Of a stretch of 64,000 nt of DNA, positions 8,025 to 16,675 are shown one piece after another. Every line of letters starts with the position of its first letter. The first letter of the stretch is position 1. Origin of the DNA: Candidatus Leptofilum proximum (lineage in GTDB: Bacteria > Chloroflexota > Anaerolineae > Promineifilales > Promineifilaceae); NCBI GenBank assembly GCA_016710325.1, contig JADJXK010000001.1:248001-312000 (forward strand), given 5' to 3'. The notes under the pieces were generated by a model. It was given only the letters and a program-made list of their open reading frames with translations, made no database searches and was not told the origin of the DNA. Position numbers and translations under genes: made by a program.

Positions 8025-8696
8025 TTAAACAACGCTGACAAACTCAGAAAGTGCTTTTTTCTCCAGGGCGTGCAGCGGTACCTGGGCGTTTTCGGCCGGG
8101 TAGCCGACCACCAGGTTGATGTAGGCGCGTTCGTTTTTTGGGCGGTTCAAGATCTCGCTGAGGAAGCCCATGGGGCTGGGGGTGTGGGTGAGGCAAGCCA
8201 GCCCGGCGTTGTGCAGGGCGGCGATGAGGAACCCGGTGGCGATGCCCACCGACTCCTGCACGTAGTAATGTTTCACCCGCGATCCATCATCCGCCAGCCC
8301 GTAAGACTGGGCAAAAATGACAATCAGGCAGCCAGCCCGGTCGATAAACGATTTGTCGGCGTCGGTGCCCAAGGGAGCCAGGGCTTCGAGCCACTCCTCT
8401 GAGGCGCGCCCGGCATAAAAGGCGCGCTCCTCTTCCTCGGCGGCCAGGCGGATTTTGTGTTTGGTGGCTGGATCGGTAACCACCACAAAGTGCCAGGGCT
8501 GCTGATTGGCTCCGCTGGGGGCACGCCCGGCCGTGGCCAGGCAGGTCATGATGACGTCAAGCGGCACCGGCTTATCGGCGAAGTCGCGGGTGCTGTGGCG
8601 CTGCTTCATGAAGTCAAAAAAAGCCTCGGCGCGGCGGCGCATCTCATCTTCAACAAAAGTTTGCATCTCCAGGGGCACTGACGGGATGGGTTTCAT
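8025..8696 (-). CDS. Iodotyrosine deiodinase-like nitroreductase-family flavoprotein
   Basis: A 223-residue FMN enzyme. RHSTRDF and APSGANQQPWHFVVV are the flavin-binding motifs of the nitroreductase fold. Residues E90, Y94 and K115 (in EERAFY and DADKSF) fall where vertebrate iodotyrosine deiodinase has its Glu-Tyr-Lys clamp for the substrate amino acid. VHYY-like KHYYVQESVGIATG and GYPAENAQVP also match that subfamily. Reductive dehalogenation of halotyrosines is therefore predicted, which is more specific than general nitroreductase. The start at 8696 follows AAGGAGAG. It lies downstream of hpaH, separated from it by a hairpin repeat, and may share its transcript. Confidence 0.82.
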   Translation of the reverse strand: MKPIPSVPLEMQTFVEDEMRRRAEAFFDFMKQRHSTRDFADKPVPLDVIMTCLATAGRAPSGANQQPWHFVVVTDPATKHKIRLAAEEEERAFYAGRASEEWLEALAPLGTDADKSFIDRAGCLIVIFAQSYGLADDGSRVKHYYVQESVGIATGFLIAALHNAGLACLTHTPSPMGFLSEILNRPKNERAYINLVVGYPAENAQVPLHALEKKALSEFVSVV

Positions 8697-8713
8697 GCTC
8701 TCTCCTTAATTTC

Positions 8714-8773
8714 ACCGCAAAGAGCGCAAAGTATTTTTCAACGATTCTTTGCGTCCTTCGCGTCCTTTGCGGT
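8714..8773. repeat. Intergenic hairpin with GCAAAG-word arms
   Basis: ACCGCAAAG and GCGCAAAG on the left pair with CTTTGCG and CTTTGCGGT on the right, with the word CCTTCGCGT repeated between. The outer 9 bp pair perfectly. It fills the gap between hpaH and the deiodinase-like gene and touches the hpaH stop codon. Confidence 0.75.
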
Positions 8774-9556
8774 TCAAGAAAATTGAATGGCTACCGAGCC
8801 AAGCTCGCCAAAATCGGCGCGGATGGTGTCGCCAATTTGGGCCCAGACCGGGCGGACGAAGGAACCGGCCAGGAGCATCTGACCTGGCTCCAGCGCATAG
8901 CCCAGGGTAGACAGCTTGTTGGCCAGCCAGGCGACGCCGTTGGCCGGGTGGCCCATCACGCCGCAGGAGAGGCCAGTCTCTTCGATCTCGGTGTTGCGGT
9001 AGAGGATGCCGGGCACCATGCGCAAGTTGAGATCACGGGGGTGAAACGGCCGTCCCCCCAACACAATACCCGCGCCAGCCCCGTTATCAGCAATGGTATC
9101 GTAAATTTTTCGCGGCTCATCCACCCGCGTATCGATAATTTCGATGGCCGGGATGACAAATTCCGTAGCCCGCAGCACGTCCAGCAGGTTGACCCCAGGC
9201 CCTCGCAGCGGCTGGCCAAGAATGAACGCCAGCTCCAGCTCTACGCGGGGTACGCAGTAGTTGGCGTGTGGTACGCGCGCGCCGTCTTCAATGAGAAAGT
9301 GATTGTAGAGGAAACCAAAATCGGGCTCATCAATTTTAGAGGAGCGGCGCATAGCAATGGAGGTGAGCCCAACTTTATAGCCAATCAGCCGGGCACCCGC
9401 AGCCTGCTGGCGGCGGGCCACCTCGGCGGAAATGGCGTAGGCATCTTCAAATTCGATGTGGGGGAAAAGGGCGGACGGCCGTGTGGTTTGCACCCTGGTA
9501 CGATTGGCTTCCAGCAGGGCTTCTACCACCTGGTTCCGTTCTGCATCAGTCAGCAT
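8774..9556 (-). CDS. hpaH: 2-oxohept-4-ene-1,7-dioate hydratase
   Basis: A 260-residue member of the HpaH/MhpD hydratase family. Characteristic runs include GYKVGLTSIAMRRSSKIDEP, PRVELELAFILG (metal-binding Glu residues), VIPAIEIIDTRV and ADNGAGAGIVLGG. These match the homoprotocatechuate meta-cleavage hydratase, which adds water to 2-oxohept-4-ene-1,7-dioate before the aldolase step. The start chosen, ATG 9556, has GGAGG six bases upstream; a 10-residue longer form begins at 9586. No other hpa genes are visible, so the enzyme may act on a related dienol substrate. The neighbouring halotyrosine dehalogenase-like gene hints at aromatic amino-acid breakdown. Confidence 0.85.
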   Translation of the reverse strand: MLTDAERNQVVEALLEANRTRVQTTRPSALFPHIEFEDAYAISAEVARRQQAAGARLIGYKVGLTSIAMRRSSKIDEPDFGFLYNHFLIEDGARVPHANYCVPRVELELAFILGQPLRGPGVNLLDVLRATEFVIPAIEIIDTRVDEPRKIYDTIADNGAGAGIVLGGRPFHPRDLNLRMVPGILYRNTEIEETGLSCGVMGHPANGVAWLANKLSTLGYALEPGQMLLAGSFVRPVWAQIGDTIRADFGELGSVAIQFS

Positions 9557-9679
9557 ACTGCCTCCGGGTATGAGGAAAATTGCCATCCAGCCAATGGCAG
9601 GATAAAGGGTATGCTATTTTTGCAGATTTGCACAGAAAAAGACTTGGCTAACAAAAAACCAGGAATGTTATTTCACTCA

Positions 9680-10219
9680 TTAGCTCTCAATTTCTACCCG
9701 CAAATCGCGGGCGCCAAAATCCAGCCGGTTGTAGACCAGTTTGCCCGCTTGCAGCAGCAGGTGAAGCATGGAGCGGTTGGAGGGCAGAACGTGGGCATCG
9801 AAGTAATGCACGCCTTGAGTGATGGCCTGACGCACCAGGGCTCGTACCAGCCGCTTGCCGATGCCCATTCCCTGGAAGCTGTCTTCCACGAGGAAGGCGG
9901 TGTCGGCCGAATCATCTGTCAGCACATAGTAGGCCATGCCCACAACTTGCGACCGGCGACCAGGGATGACGGCGACAAGCAAACGGCCGTTATCCCCATT
10001 CAACGCACAAATTTTGGCAATCTCTGCCCGGGTAGGTTGGCGCGGCGCGTGGTAACGTTTGTAAAGTGACTCATCGGAGAGACGCTCGTGCATTTCCAAA
10101 ATCAAATCCACATCACCCGGTTCACCGGGGCGGATAACGATGTCGCTGGGGGCATACGGCCGTGTGATCTCCGGGACAAAACTGCGCATAACGGCCGAAT
10201 CCATATTAAAAAAGTCCAT
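9680..10219 (-). CDS. GNAT-family N-acetyltransferase
   Basis: A 179-residue protein with the GNAT fold: IVIRPGEPGDVDLILEMHERL at the N-terminus, an acetyl-CoA loop VEDSFQGMGIGKRLVRALV, and a C-terminal strand NRLDFGARDLRVEIE. The start at 10219 follows TGGAGG. The LSDESLYKRY segment recalls the acetyltransferase domain of protein lysine acetylases of the Pat group, but no nucleotide domain is fused to it. The substrate cannot be told. It is probably transcribed alone or with the downstream hpaH (124 bp gap). Confidence 0.8.
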   Translation of the reverse strand: MDFFNMDSAVMRSFVPEITRPYAPSDIVIRPGEPGDVDLILEMHERLSDESLYKRYHAPRQPTRAEIAKICALNGDNGRLLVAVIPGRRSQVVGMAYYVLTDDSADTAFLVEDSFQGMGIGKRLVRALVRQAITQGVHYFDAHVLPSNRSMLHLLLQAGKLVYNRLDFGARDLRVEIES

Positions 10220-10498
10220 GCGTGACCTCCATCTTGCTGAAGCCTGAAGCGAGATGTTAAGGTCCCGCTTCCAATTCTATACCTGCATCATAAAAGACGG
10301 CGGTTCCCGTGTCGCCTGACGAAAGTTAGGGGGTGGGCTTAACTGCGGTGTGCATTTAGCCGATGGTTCTGCCAAAATTTGGCCATGCATGGTATAACAA
10401 GCTGCACCTGCTGTGTGGACCGATTTGAAGTAAAAAGTAAAAAGTAATGAAGTGAGGCTGCTTTTCACTTGCCACTTTTCACTACTGTAGGAGGTGTT
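10220..10498. other. Divergent intergenic region with imperfect hairpin
   Basis: This 279-bp gap separates divergent genes and should hold both promoters. Positions 10428-10486 form an imperfect hairpin with AAAAAGT words on the left and CTTTTCACT words on the right. A 63-codon minus-strand frame here has no ribosome site and is not called. Confidence 0.5.
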
Positions 10499-11254
10499 AT
10501 GTACCAGACTGATATGTACGAAGGCATGATCGCTGAAACGGTGACCATGCCGGGGGCCAACGGCGATTTGATTAATGCGTATCTGGCACGGCCGTTAGGC
10601 CCCGGGCCCTATCCTGGCATGGTGGTCATTCACCATATGCCGGGCTGGGATGAATGGTACCGCGAAGCGACGCGAAAATACGCCCACCACGGCTACGTGG
10701 CTATCTCGCCCAACCTTTACTTCCGCGCCGGGCACGGCACGCCGGAAGATGTGGCCGCCAAAGTGCGCGCCGCGGGCGGTTTGCCCGATGAGCAGGCCGT
10801 CGGTGACATGGCCGGGGCACTGCGTTATCTGCAATCGCTGCCCTACGTTAGCGACAAGATTGGCATCTGGGGCACCTGCTCCGGTGGACGGCATGCATAC
10901 CTGGCCGCCTGCCGCGTACCGGGTTTTTCGGCCGTGGTGGACTGCTGGGGCGGGCGCGTGGTGATGGAAGAAAAAGATCTCTCGCCCACCTTCCCCGTTG
11001 CCCCACTGGATTACACCAAAGATTTAAGTATCCCGCTTCTGGGCATCTTTGGCGAGGATGACCACAGCCCCACGCCGGAACAAGTAGCTATCCACGAGGC
11101 AGAGCTGAAGAAACACGGTAAAGAATATGAATTTCACATGTACCCGGATGCCGGGCACGGCTTTTTCTACCACAATCGGCCCAATTACCGCCAGGCCCAG
11201 GCCGTGGACGGGTGGAATAAGATTTTTGCGTTCCTCGAAAAGCATCTTTCGTAG
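10499..11254 (+). CDS. Dienelactone hydrolase-family protein
   Basis: A 251-residue alpha/beta hydrolase. The nucleophile elbow reads GTCSGG with Cys, as in dienelactone hydrolases. The acid is in FGEDDHSPTP and the catalytic His in YPDAGHGFF. VVIHHMPGWDEWYREATRK gives the oxyanion region. The start at 10499 has AGGAGG seven bases upstream; the longer frame from 10469 lacks this. The family hydrolyses lactones or esters in ring-cleavage pathways, and nearby hpaH agrees with an aromatic catabolism context, but the substrate is not known. No signal peptide is seen. Confidence 0.85.
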   Translation: MYQTDMYEGMIAETVTMPGANGDLINAYLARPLGPGPYPGMVVIHHMPGWDEWYREATRKYAHHGYVAISPNLYFRAGHGTPEDVAAKVRAAGGLPDEQAVGDMAGALRYLQSLPYVSDKIGIWGTCSGGRHAYLAACRVPGFSAVVDCWGGRVVMEEKDLSPTFPVAPLDYTKDLSIPLLGIFGEDDHSPTPEQVAIHEAELKKHGKEYEFHMYPDAGHGFFYHNRPNYRQAQAVDGWNKIFAFLEKHLS

Positions 11255-11304
11255 CCGCGGTTTCTTACCGCGCAATAAGAGCGCAGAAAAAATCTGCGGC
11301 TACG
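11250..11304. repeat. Cloverleaf-like 55-bp inverted repeat
   Basis: Outer arms CGTAGCCGC and GCGGCTACG pair perfectly. Inside are two further perfect stems, CGCGGT/ACCGCG (11256-11272) and CGCAGA/TCTGCG (11282-11298). They share bases with the outer arms, so a cruciform can switch between one long and two short stems. The element overlaps the hydrolase stop codon. It could act as a terminator or be a small mobile repeat. Confidence 0.7.
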
Positions 11305-11318
11305 ATGGGAGAAAAATT

Positions 11319-11585
11319 ATGTGCACGATGATTGTGGAAAAGGTGAAAATTGAGGGCTGTGGCAAGGGAACCGGCGGCTGGTTTGACGTGAATCAGGCCA
11401 ACGTGTCCTACGATCACCCCTTCAACGCGCAGCTGGAACATGCCCTGAACATCGACTTTGTCAACGAAGCCCTTGGCCCAGGGGCACGCGTGGCCGTAGA
11501 GCTGAGCGCCGAAGCCGCCCGCGCCCTCGTAGCTACAATCGAGTCTGTATTGGCGGAAGCCGAAGCAGGTGGTCATCTGGCATAA
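11319..11585 (+). CDS. DUF6295 family protein
   Basis: An 88-residue cytoplasmic protein of unknown function. MCTMIVEKVKIEGCGKGTGG, then GWFDVNQANVSYDHPF and HALNIDFVNEALGPGARVAV are the conserved blocks of the DUF6295 family as I know it. The start at 11319 follows GGGAG; the longer upstream frame overlaps the hydrolase and is not used. It lies just downstream of the dienelactone hydrolase, a pairing that may reflect joint function. Confidence 0.75.
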   Translation: MCTMIVEKVKIEGCGKGTGGWFDVNQANVSYDHPFNAQLEHALNIDFVNEALGPGARVAVELSAEAARALVATIESVLAEAEAGGHLA

Positions 11586-11606
11586 GGGTTGTTTCAAGGT
11601 GAGTAA

Positions 11607-12083
11607 ATGATTCGGAATGCCCTACCGCCACAACAAAGTAAAAAAGCTTCCCCCATCCTGGTCATTCTTGTGGTTACCCTGATTGGCCCCGTATTTGCGG
11701 TGGTTTTGGCCAGCGCTGGGTTGGTGTTGGCTCCGCCGCAGACCTCCTTCACTTCGGTGATTTACAGCGGGCTGTTTTTTCTATCGCTGCCGTTGGGTTT
11801 GGTGGCATTGTGGATTGGTCGTCTTCAATCGAAAGGCTGCCTGGCTGTTGCAGCGCTGACGCTGTTTAGCTTCCTGGTGATGGCCACCATTGCCGGGCCC
11901 TGGCTGGTGGCAAAAATACCTGGTACTTCCACCCAATGCATTCCGCTGGCGGCCACATCGCCCCGGGGGCGCTATGGGTGCACTTCATCTTCGTCCGACA
12001 GCGGCGAAACGCGTGAATTTATTCTGCAGGGCAGGGAAGGCTGGCCCATCATGCGAGCTGTGCCCGTGGAGAGTGAGCAATGA
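11607..12083 (+). CDS. Hypothetical membrane protein
   Basis: A 158-residue protein I do not recognise. Three likely membrane helices (about residues 17-41, 50-68 and 75-97) are followed by a roughly 60-residue hydrophilic tail with two Cys residues (TQCIPLA and RYGCTSS), probably outside the membrane and able to form a disulfide. Its stop overlaps the acetoacetyl-CoA synthetase start by 4 bp, so the two are translationally coupled. Confidence 0.6.
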   Translation: MIRNALPPQQSKKASPILVILVVTLIGPVFAVVLASAGLVLAPPQTSFTSVIYSGLFFLSLPLGLVALWIGRLQSKGCLAVAALTLFSFLVMATIAGPWLVAKIPGTSTQCIPLAATSPRGRYGCTSSSSDSGETREFILQGREGWPIMRAVPVESEQ

Positions 12084-14053
12084 GAGACGTTCAGGCAGGC
12101 GATTTGCTGTGGCGGCCGTCGGCAGAGGTGGTGGAGAATGCCAACCTGACCCGCTTCATGCGCTGGCTGGCGGCAGAGTGGAACCTGGACTTTGCCGATT
12201 ACGATGCCCTATGGCGCTGGTCGGTGACGGAGCTGGGGGAATTTTGGCAGGCGATCTGGGATTTTTGCGGGGTGCAGGCGTCGCAGCGGGGTGGCATGGC
12301 CCTGGCCGATGACCAGATGCCCGGTGCGGTCTGGTTCCCAGAGGCGCGGTTGAACCATGCCGAGAATATTTTTGCCCAGATGACCGATGCGTATCCCGCG
12401 CTGCTGTACGAAGATGAGGTAGGGCCGTTGGTTGAGATGAGTTGGGCAGAGGTTTACCGGCAAACGGCCGTTCTCCAACACCACTTCAAACAACTTGGCA
12501 TCACGCAGGGGGACCGCGTGGTGGCCTACCTGCCCAACATCCCCGAAGCAATCATCGCCTGCCTGGCCACGGTGAGTTTGGGGGCGATCTGGTCCAGCGC
12601 CTCGCCCGACTTTGGCAGCAAAGCCGTGCTGGACCGCTTTGCCCAAATCGAACCCAAGCTGCTGATTACCGTCGACGGTTACCGGTACAACGGCAAGCCA
12701 TTCGGCCGTCGCGATATCGTCACCCAGCTGCAAGCTGGCCTGCCGACGCTGGTACACACCCTCACCGTTCCCCTGCTGGATGATGGGCCACTGCCCAACA
12801 CCTTCTCCTGGCCAGAACTGCTGGCCAATGTGAATGACACGCCCGAACTCACCTTCGCCCAGGTGCCGTTTGACCATCCGCTCTGGATTTTGTACTCGTC
12901 CGGCACCACCGGGCTGCCCAAGCCGATTGTGCACGGGCACGGCGGCAACCTGCTGGAGCACAAAAAAGCGATCATGCTGCACAACGACATCCGGCCCGGC
13001 GACCGCTTTTTCTGGTACACCAGCACCGGCTGGATGATGTGGAACTATCTGGTGGGGTCGCTGCTCAGCGGCAGTACGGCCGTTCTCTACAACGGCAGCC
13101 CCTCACACCCCACACTGGACCGGCTATGGGACCTGGCCGAGCGCAGCGGCATGACCTATTTTGGACTCTCGCCCGCTTTCGTGGCCGCCTGCATGAACGC
13201 GGGCCTCCAGCCCAACCAGCAGCATGATCTCAGCCAACTGCGCGGCATTGGCTCTACCGGTGCGCCGCTGCCGGTGGCCGCCTTTACCTGGCTCTACGAC
13301 AACGTGCACGATGATTTTGCCCTGGAATCGCTCAGCGGCGGCACCGATTTGTGCACCGCGTTTGTTGGCGGCTGCCGCCTGAAGCCGGTGTACGCCGGGG
13401 AAATCCAGGGGGCGTCGCTGGGGGCCAAAGTGCAGGCGTGGGACAACGATGGCGAACCGGTGGTGGGGGAGGTGGGCGAACTGGTGATTGCCGCGCCGAT
13501 GCCCTCGATGCCAGTGAAGTTCTGGAACGATCCAGGTAATGAGCGCTACAAGGAGAGCTATTTCGAGATGTTCCCCGGCGTCTGGCGGCATGGTGATTGG
13601 ATTAAGTTTAACGAGCGCGGTGGCTGTGTGATTTACGGCCGTTCCGACGCCACCATCAATCGCAAAGGCATCCGCATGGGCACGAGTGAAATTTACGCCT
13701 GCGTGGAAGCCATTGACGGCGTGCTGGACAGCCTGGTGGTGGACCTTGAGCTGCTGGACCGCGATTCCTTCATGCCGCTTTTTGTCATCCTGGCCGAGGG
13801 ACGCACGCTGGATGATGCGCTGCGGCAGGAGATCAACCAGGCGCTGCGCACCCAGCTCTCACCGCGTCACGTGCCGGATGCGATTTACCAGGTACAGGAG
13901 CTGCCCTACACGCTCAGCGGCAAAAAGCTGGAAATCCCCGTGCGGCGCATTTTGCTGGGCCATCCGGTGGAAAAAGCCGCCAACCTTGGCGCCATGCGCA
14001 ACCCGGAATCGATCAACTTCTTCATAGAATTGGCCCAGACATTCATGCGTTAG
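12080..14053 (+). CDS. aacS: Acetoacetyl-CoA synthetase
   Basis: A 657-residue ANL-superfamily ligase (acetoacetate + ATP + CoA to acetoacetyl-CoA). The P-loop-like motif ILYSSGTTGLPKPIVHGHGG lies near residue 270, the adenine-binding SLSGGTDLC near 417, the hinge region YGRSDATINRKGIRMG near 522, and the catalytic Lys in LPYTLSGKKLEIP near 615. The N-terminal ACAS region with FPEARLNHAENIF and the length match acetoacetyl-CoA synthetases better than acetyl-CoA synthetases. It would feed acetoacetate from ketone bodies or polyhydroxybutyrate into central metabolism. Confidence 0.9.
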   Translation: MRDVQAGDLLWRPSAEVVENANLTRFMRWLAAEWNLDFADYDALWRWSVTELGEFWQAIWDFCGVQASQRGGMALADDQMPGAVWFPEARLNHAENIFAQMTDAYPALLYEDEVGPLVEMSWAEVYRQTAVLQHHFKQLGITQGDRVVAYLPNIPEAIIACLATVSLGAIWSSASPDFGSKAVLDRFAQIEPKLLITVDGYRYNGKPFGRRDIVTQLQAGLPTLVHTLTVPLLDDGPLPNTFSWPELLANVNDTPELTFAQVPFDHPLWILYSSGTTGLPKPIVHGHGGNLLEHKKAIMLHNDIRPGDRFFWYTSTGWMMWNYLVGSLLSGSTAVLYNGSPSHPTLDRLWDLAERSGMTYFGLSPAFVAACMNAGLQPNQQHDLSQLRGIGSTGAPLPVAAFTWLYDNVHDDFALESLSGGTDLCTAFVGGCRLKPVYAGEIQGASLGAKVQAWDNDGEPVVGEVGELVIAAPMPSMPVKFWNDPGNERYKESYFEMFPGVWRHGDWIKFNERGGCVIYGRSDATINRKGIRMGTSEIYACVEAIDGVLDSLVVDLELLDRDSFMPLFVILAEGRTLDDALRQEINQALRTQLSPRHVPDAIYQVQELPYTLSGKKLEIPVRRILLGHPVEKAANLGAMRNPESINFFIELAQTFMR

Positions 14054-14342
14054 GCGAATATACTTCGCGTAGCGATGGAATCACATACCAAATACCCCAC
14101 TACCAAAACAATATCCAGATACTGGTTTGCCTGCTGGGGCAAATTCCCCAGCAAGGGCAGGAGACGGGGCTGGCTTTTGCTGCGGCCGTAGGCGAGGGCG
14201 GTCCAGACGATTTCCACTTTATACCGAAAGGTATATCCCTTTTGTGTATCTTTATGGATGGGAACGGCCGTTCCCCCTTGTTATCTTTAGCGTTTAGAAA
14301 CATTTCCAACCCACGACAAACGATAAAAAGGAGCGAAACACG
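14054..14342. other. Intergenic region upstream of gap with hairpin
   Basis: A perfect 8-bp stem TGCTGGGG/CCCCAGCA (14132-14153) may terminate the synthetase transcript, though no T run follows. A 16-bp palindrome near 14268 contains one ACGGCCGT. The final 80 bp are AT-richer and should hold the gap promoter; an AAGGAG ribosome site precedes 14343. Confidence 0.5.
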
Positions 14343-15353
14343 ATGGATAGTCCGCTGAAAGTTGGTATTAACGGATTGGGCCGCATTGGCCGGGCTGCTT
14401 TTAAAGTGATTTACGACACGCCAGAGCTGGAAGTAGTTGGTGTGAATGATCTGATCAACAACGAGAATCTGGCCTATTTGCTGAAGTATGACACGGTGTA
14501 CGGCCGTTACCCCCACGACGTAGACTACAACGATGATGCCCTGTTGGTAGACGGCAAATCGTTCCCCGTGACCCACCTGAAAGACCCGGCTGAGCTGCCC
14601 TGGGAAGACCTGGAAGTGGACGTGGTTTTTGAGTGCACCGGCGTCTTTACCAAGCGTGAGGACCTGGAAAAACATCTCAAGGCGGGCGCCAAGCGGGTGA
14701 TGCTCTCGGCCCCGACCAAGAGTGAAGAGATCCTCACCGTGGTGCATGGCAGCAGCCAGAATGGCAGCGACGATCGCATCATTTCCTGCGCCAGCTGTAC
14801 CACCAACTGCATTACGCCGGTTATCGAGATCATTGGGCGGCGCGTAGGCCTGAAAAAGGCCACGCTGACCACGCTGCATGCCTACACCTCCTCCCAATCC
14901 ATCGTCGACGGCCCCAACAAAAAGATGCGGCGCGGGCGTGCCGCCGCAGAAAACTTTGTGCCCACCTCCACCGGGGCGGCCATCGCCACCACCAAGGCGC
15001 TGCCTCAATACCAGGGAAAATTTGACGGCGTGGCCATTCGCGCTCCCATCCCCGTAGGCTCTATCGCCGACATTGTCATTCTCACTGAGCGTCCCACCAG
15101 CGCAGAGGAAGTGAACAACATCTTCCGCGAGGAAGCGGAAAGCGATCGCTACCGCGGCGTGCTGGGTGTCACCGACGAACCGCTGGTATCGTCCGACATC
15201 GTGCAAGATCCGCGTGCCTCCATCATCGACCTGGAGATGACCCAGGTGGTGGACGGCGATCTGCTTAAGGTGATGAGCTGGTACGACAATGAGTGGGGCT
15301 ACGTAAACCAGATGGTACGTGAAGCCGCCAGCTGGGCCAACGGCGCTGGCTGA
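14343..15353 (+). CDS. gap: Glyceraldehyde-3-phosphate dehydrogenase, type I
   Basis: A 336-residue glycolytic enzyme. The NAD site reads INGLGRIGRAAFK (residues 9-21), the nicotinamide-binding acid is in VNDLINN, and the catalytic Cys lies in SCASCTTNC. HAYTSSQSIVDGP and VPTSTGAAIATTKALP are phosphate-binding segments, and SWYDNEWGYVNQMV closes the fold. The Asp after the second strand suggests NAD and not NADP use. It stands alone, without pgk or tpi beside it, after an AAGGAG site. Confidence 0.95.
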   Translation: MDSPLKVGINGLGRIGRAAFKVIYDTPELEVVGVNDLINNENLAYLLKYDTVYGRYPHDVDYNDDALLVDGKSFPVTHLKDPAELPWEDLEVDVVFECTGVFTKREDLEKHLKAGAKRVMLSAPTKSEEILTVVHGSSQNGSDDRIISCASCTTNCITPVIEIIGRRVGLKKATLTTLHAYTSSQSIVDGPNKKMRRGRAAAENFVPTSTGAAIATTKALPQYQGKFDGVAIRAPIPVGSIADIVILTERPTSAEEVNNIFREEAESDRYRGVLGVTDEPLVSSDIVQDPRASIIDLEMTQVVDGDLLKVMSWYDNEWGYVNQMVREAASWANGAG

Positions 15354-15418
15354 TCTTCAAAACGGCCGTCGCTAAGGTTGGGTCAATCTTATTACCCGAA
15401 TTAATATTTAGTCCACTT

Positions 15419-16435
15419 CTACCTGAGCCGCAAAACCGATTCCCGAACGATGAGCTGACTGGGAAAGGTTTGTTGAGTTACGGGTTTGCCGTTGATCAGG
15501 TTAAGAACGGCCGCTGCCGCCGCCTGTCCCATTTCCACAGAAGGCTGGCGCACCGTGGTTAATGGGGGAATGGTGAAAGCGGCCGTCATTTCATCGTCGA
15601 AGCCCACGAGGGAAACGTCATCGGGCACGCGCAGGCCGCGCCGGTACAGGGCCAGGCGCGCGCCAAAAGCCATTTGATCATTGGCGGCAAAAATGGCGGA
15701 AAACGGCCGTTTTTGCAGCAGCAGCATTTCCACCGCCAGGGCGCCAGACTGCTGTAACAAGTTGCCCTCAACCACCAGTCCGGGGTCCAACATTATGCCC
15801 GCATCTTGTAAGGCCCGGGCATACCCGGCATACCGCTGCGCCACGTCGGAAACGGTGTTCTGGTAATGCATCCTGGCGGTGATGTGGGCAATGTTGCGGT
15901 GCCCCATATCCAGCAAATAGCGCGTCAGGTCATAACCAGCCTGAAAATTGTCGATATGAATACAGTTTTCTGCCAGAGAGGTTAACGTACGGCCTACTGA
16001 AATCAGCGGCGTCTTCCGGGCCACAGCCACCATGTCCGGCTCCGGCAGCTGCCCCCCGACAAAAATCAGGCCATCCACCCGCCGATCCAGAAAAGTTTGC
16101 AGCGCCTGCTGCTCGATGGTTTCTTGCCAACGGCCGTCGGCAAACAGTGGCGAATACTCCGATCCCTCCAAACCCAGCAAAATGCCCTGCAAAATGCCAT
16201 CGTAAAACGGACTGCCAAAGTTCTGGGTGATCACGCCAATGGTCATCGATTGGCCGCTGGCCAGACTTTGGGCAAACACGTTGGGCCGGTAATCGAGAGC
16301 AGACACGGCTTGCAGGACCGCATCCCGCTTTTCGGCCGTTACGCCGCTGGACTTTCGCAGCACCCGAGAAACGGTACTGATAGAAACGTTGGCCTTCTGG
16401 GCAATATCCTCAATGGTTATTTTTCTACTGGACAT
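15419..16435 (-). CDS. LacI-family transcriptional regulator
   Basis: A 338-residue repressor. The N-terminal helix-turn-helix has ITIEDIAQKANVSISTVSRV and the hinge helix YRPNVFAQSLASG. A periplasmic-binding-protein-like ligand domain follows (IGVITQNFGSPFYDGIL through DDVSLVGFDDEMTAAFTIPP). It is divergent from the GH16 gene, and three LacI-type operators lie between, so a glucan-derived sugar is the likely effector. Which sugar is not visible. Confidence 0.9.
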   Translation of the reverse strand: MSSRKITIEDIAQKANVSISTVSRVLRKSSGVTAEKRDAVLQAVSALDYRPNVFAQSLASGQSMTIGVITQNFGSPFYDGILQGILLGLEGSEYSPLFADGRWQETIEQQALQTFLDRRVDGLIFVGGQLPEPDMVAVARKTPLISVGRTLTSLAENCIHIDNFQAGYDLTRYLLDMGHRNIAHITARMHYQNTVSDVAQRYAGYARALQDAGIMLDPGLVVEGNLLQQSGALAVEMLLLQKRPFSAIFAANDQMAFGARLALYRRGLRVPDDVSLVGFDDEMTAAFTIPPLTTVRQPSVEMGQAAAAAVLNLINGKPVTQQTFPSQLIVRESVLRLR

Positions 16436-16463
16436 AAATCACCTCGCGCAAGTAATTATAACC

Positions 16464-16652
16464 GAAAACGCTTTCAGAGCTATGCCGCTGTTTCATATTG
16501 TTTACCTAGCAGGAGTAAGCTACCGCCTAACCGTTTTGCCCCCATGTCAAATGTGCTGCGCCGACATTGACAAATTGATGTGAATAAATTATTATTTTGA
16601 AAGCGTTTTCAAGCCCAAGCCTATAAGAGACAAAAAAGCCGAAAACGCTGTC
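16464..16652. promoter_or_regulatory. Three LacI-type operators
   Basis: Sites GAAAACGCTTTC (16464-16475), GAAAGCGTTTTC (16599-16610, extended by flanking T and A) and GAAAACGCTGTC (16641-16652) share the central CG palindrome of LacI-family operators. The first lies 29 bp before the repressor start (autoregulation); the other two lie 43 bp apart toward the GH16 gene, and looping between sites is possible. Confidence 0.8.
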
Positions 16653-16675
16653 AGTGAAACTGTGGGCGGCGCCTG

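Noticed and set aside
8783..10069. 428-codon plus-strand frame across hpaH and the acetyltransferase
   Set aside because: It spans two well-supported minus-strand genes and their gap.
10277..10468. 63-codon minus-strand frame in a divergent promoter region
   Set aside because: No ribosome site, no recognisable sequence, and it covers a hairpin repeat.
12209..12982. 257-codon minus-strand frame inside acetoacetyl-CoA synthetase
   Set aside because: Antisense shadow of a strongly supported gene.
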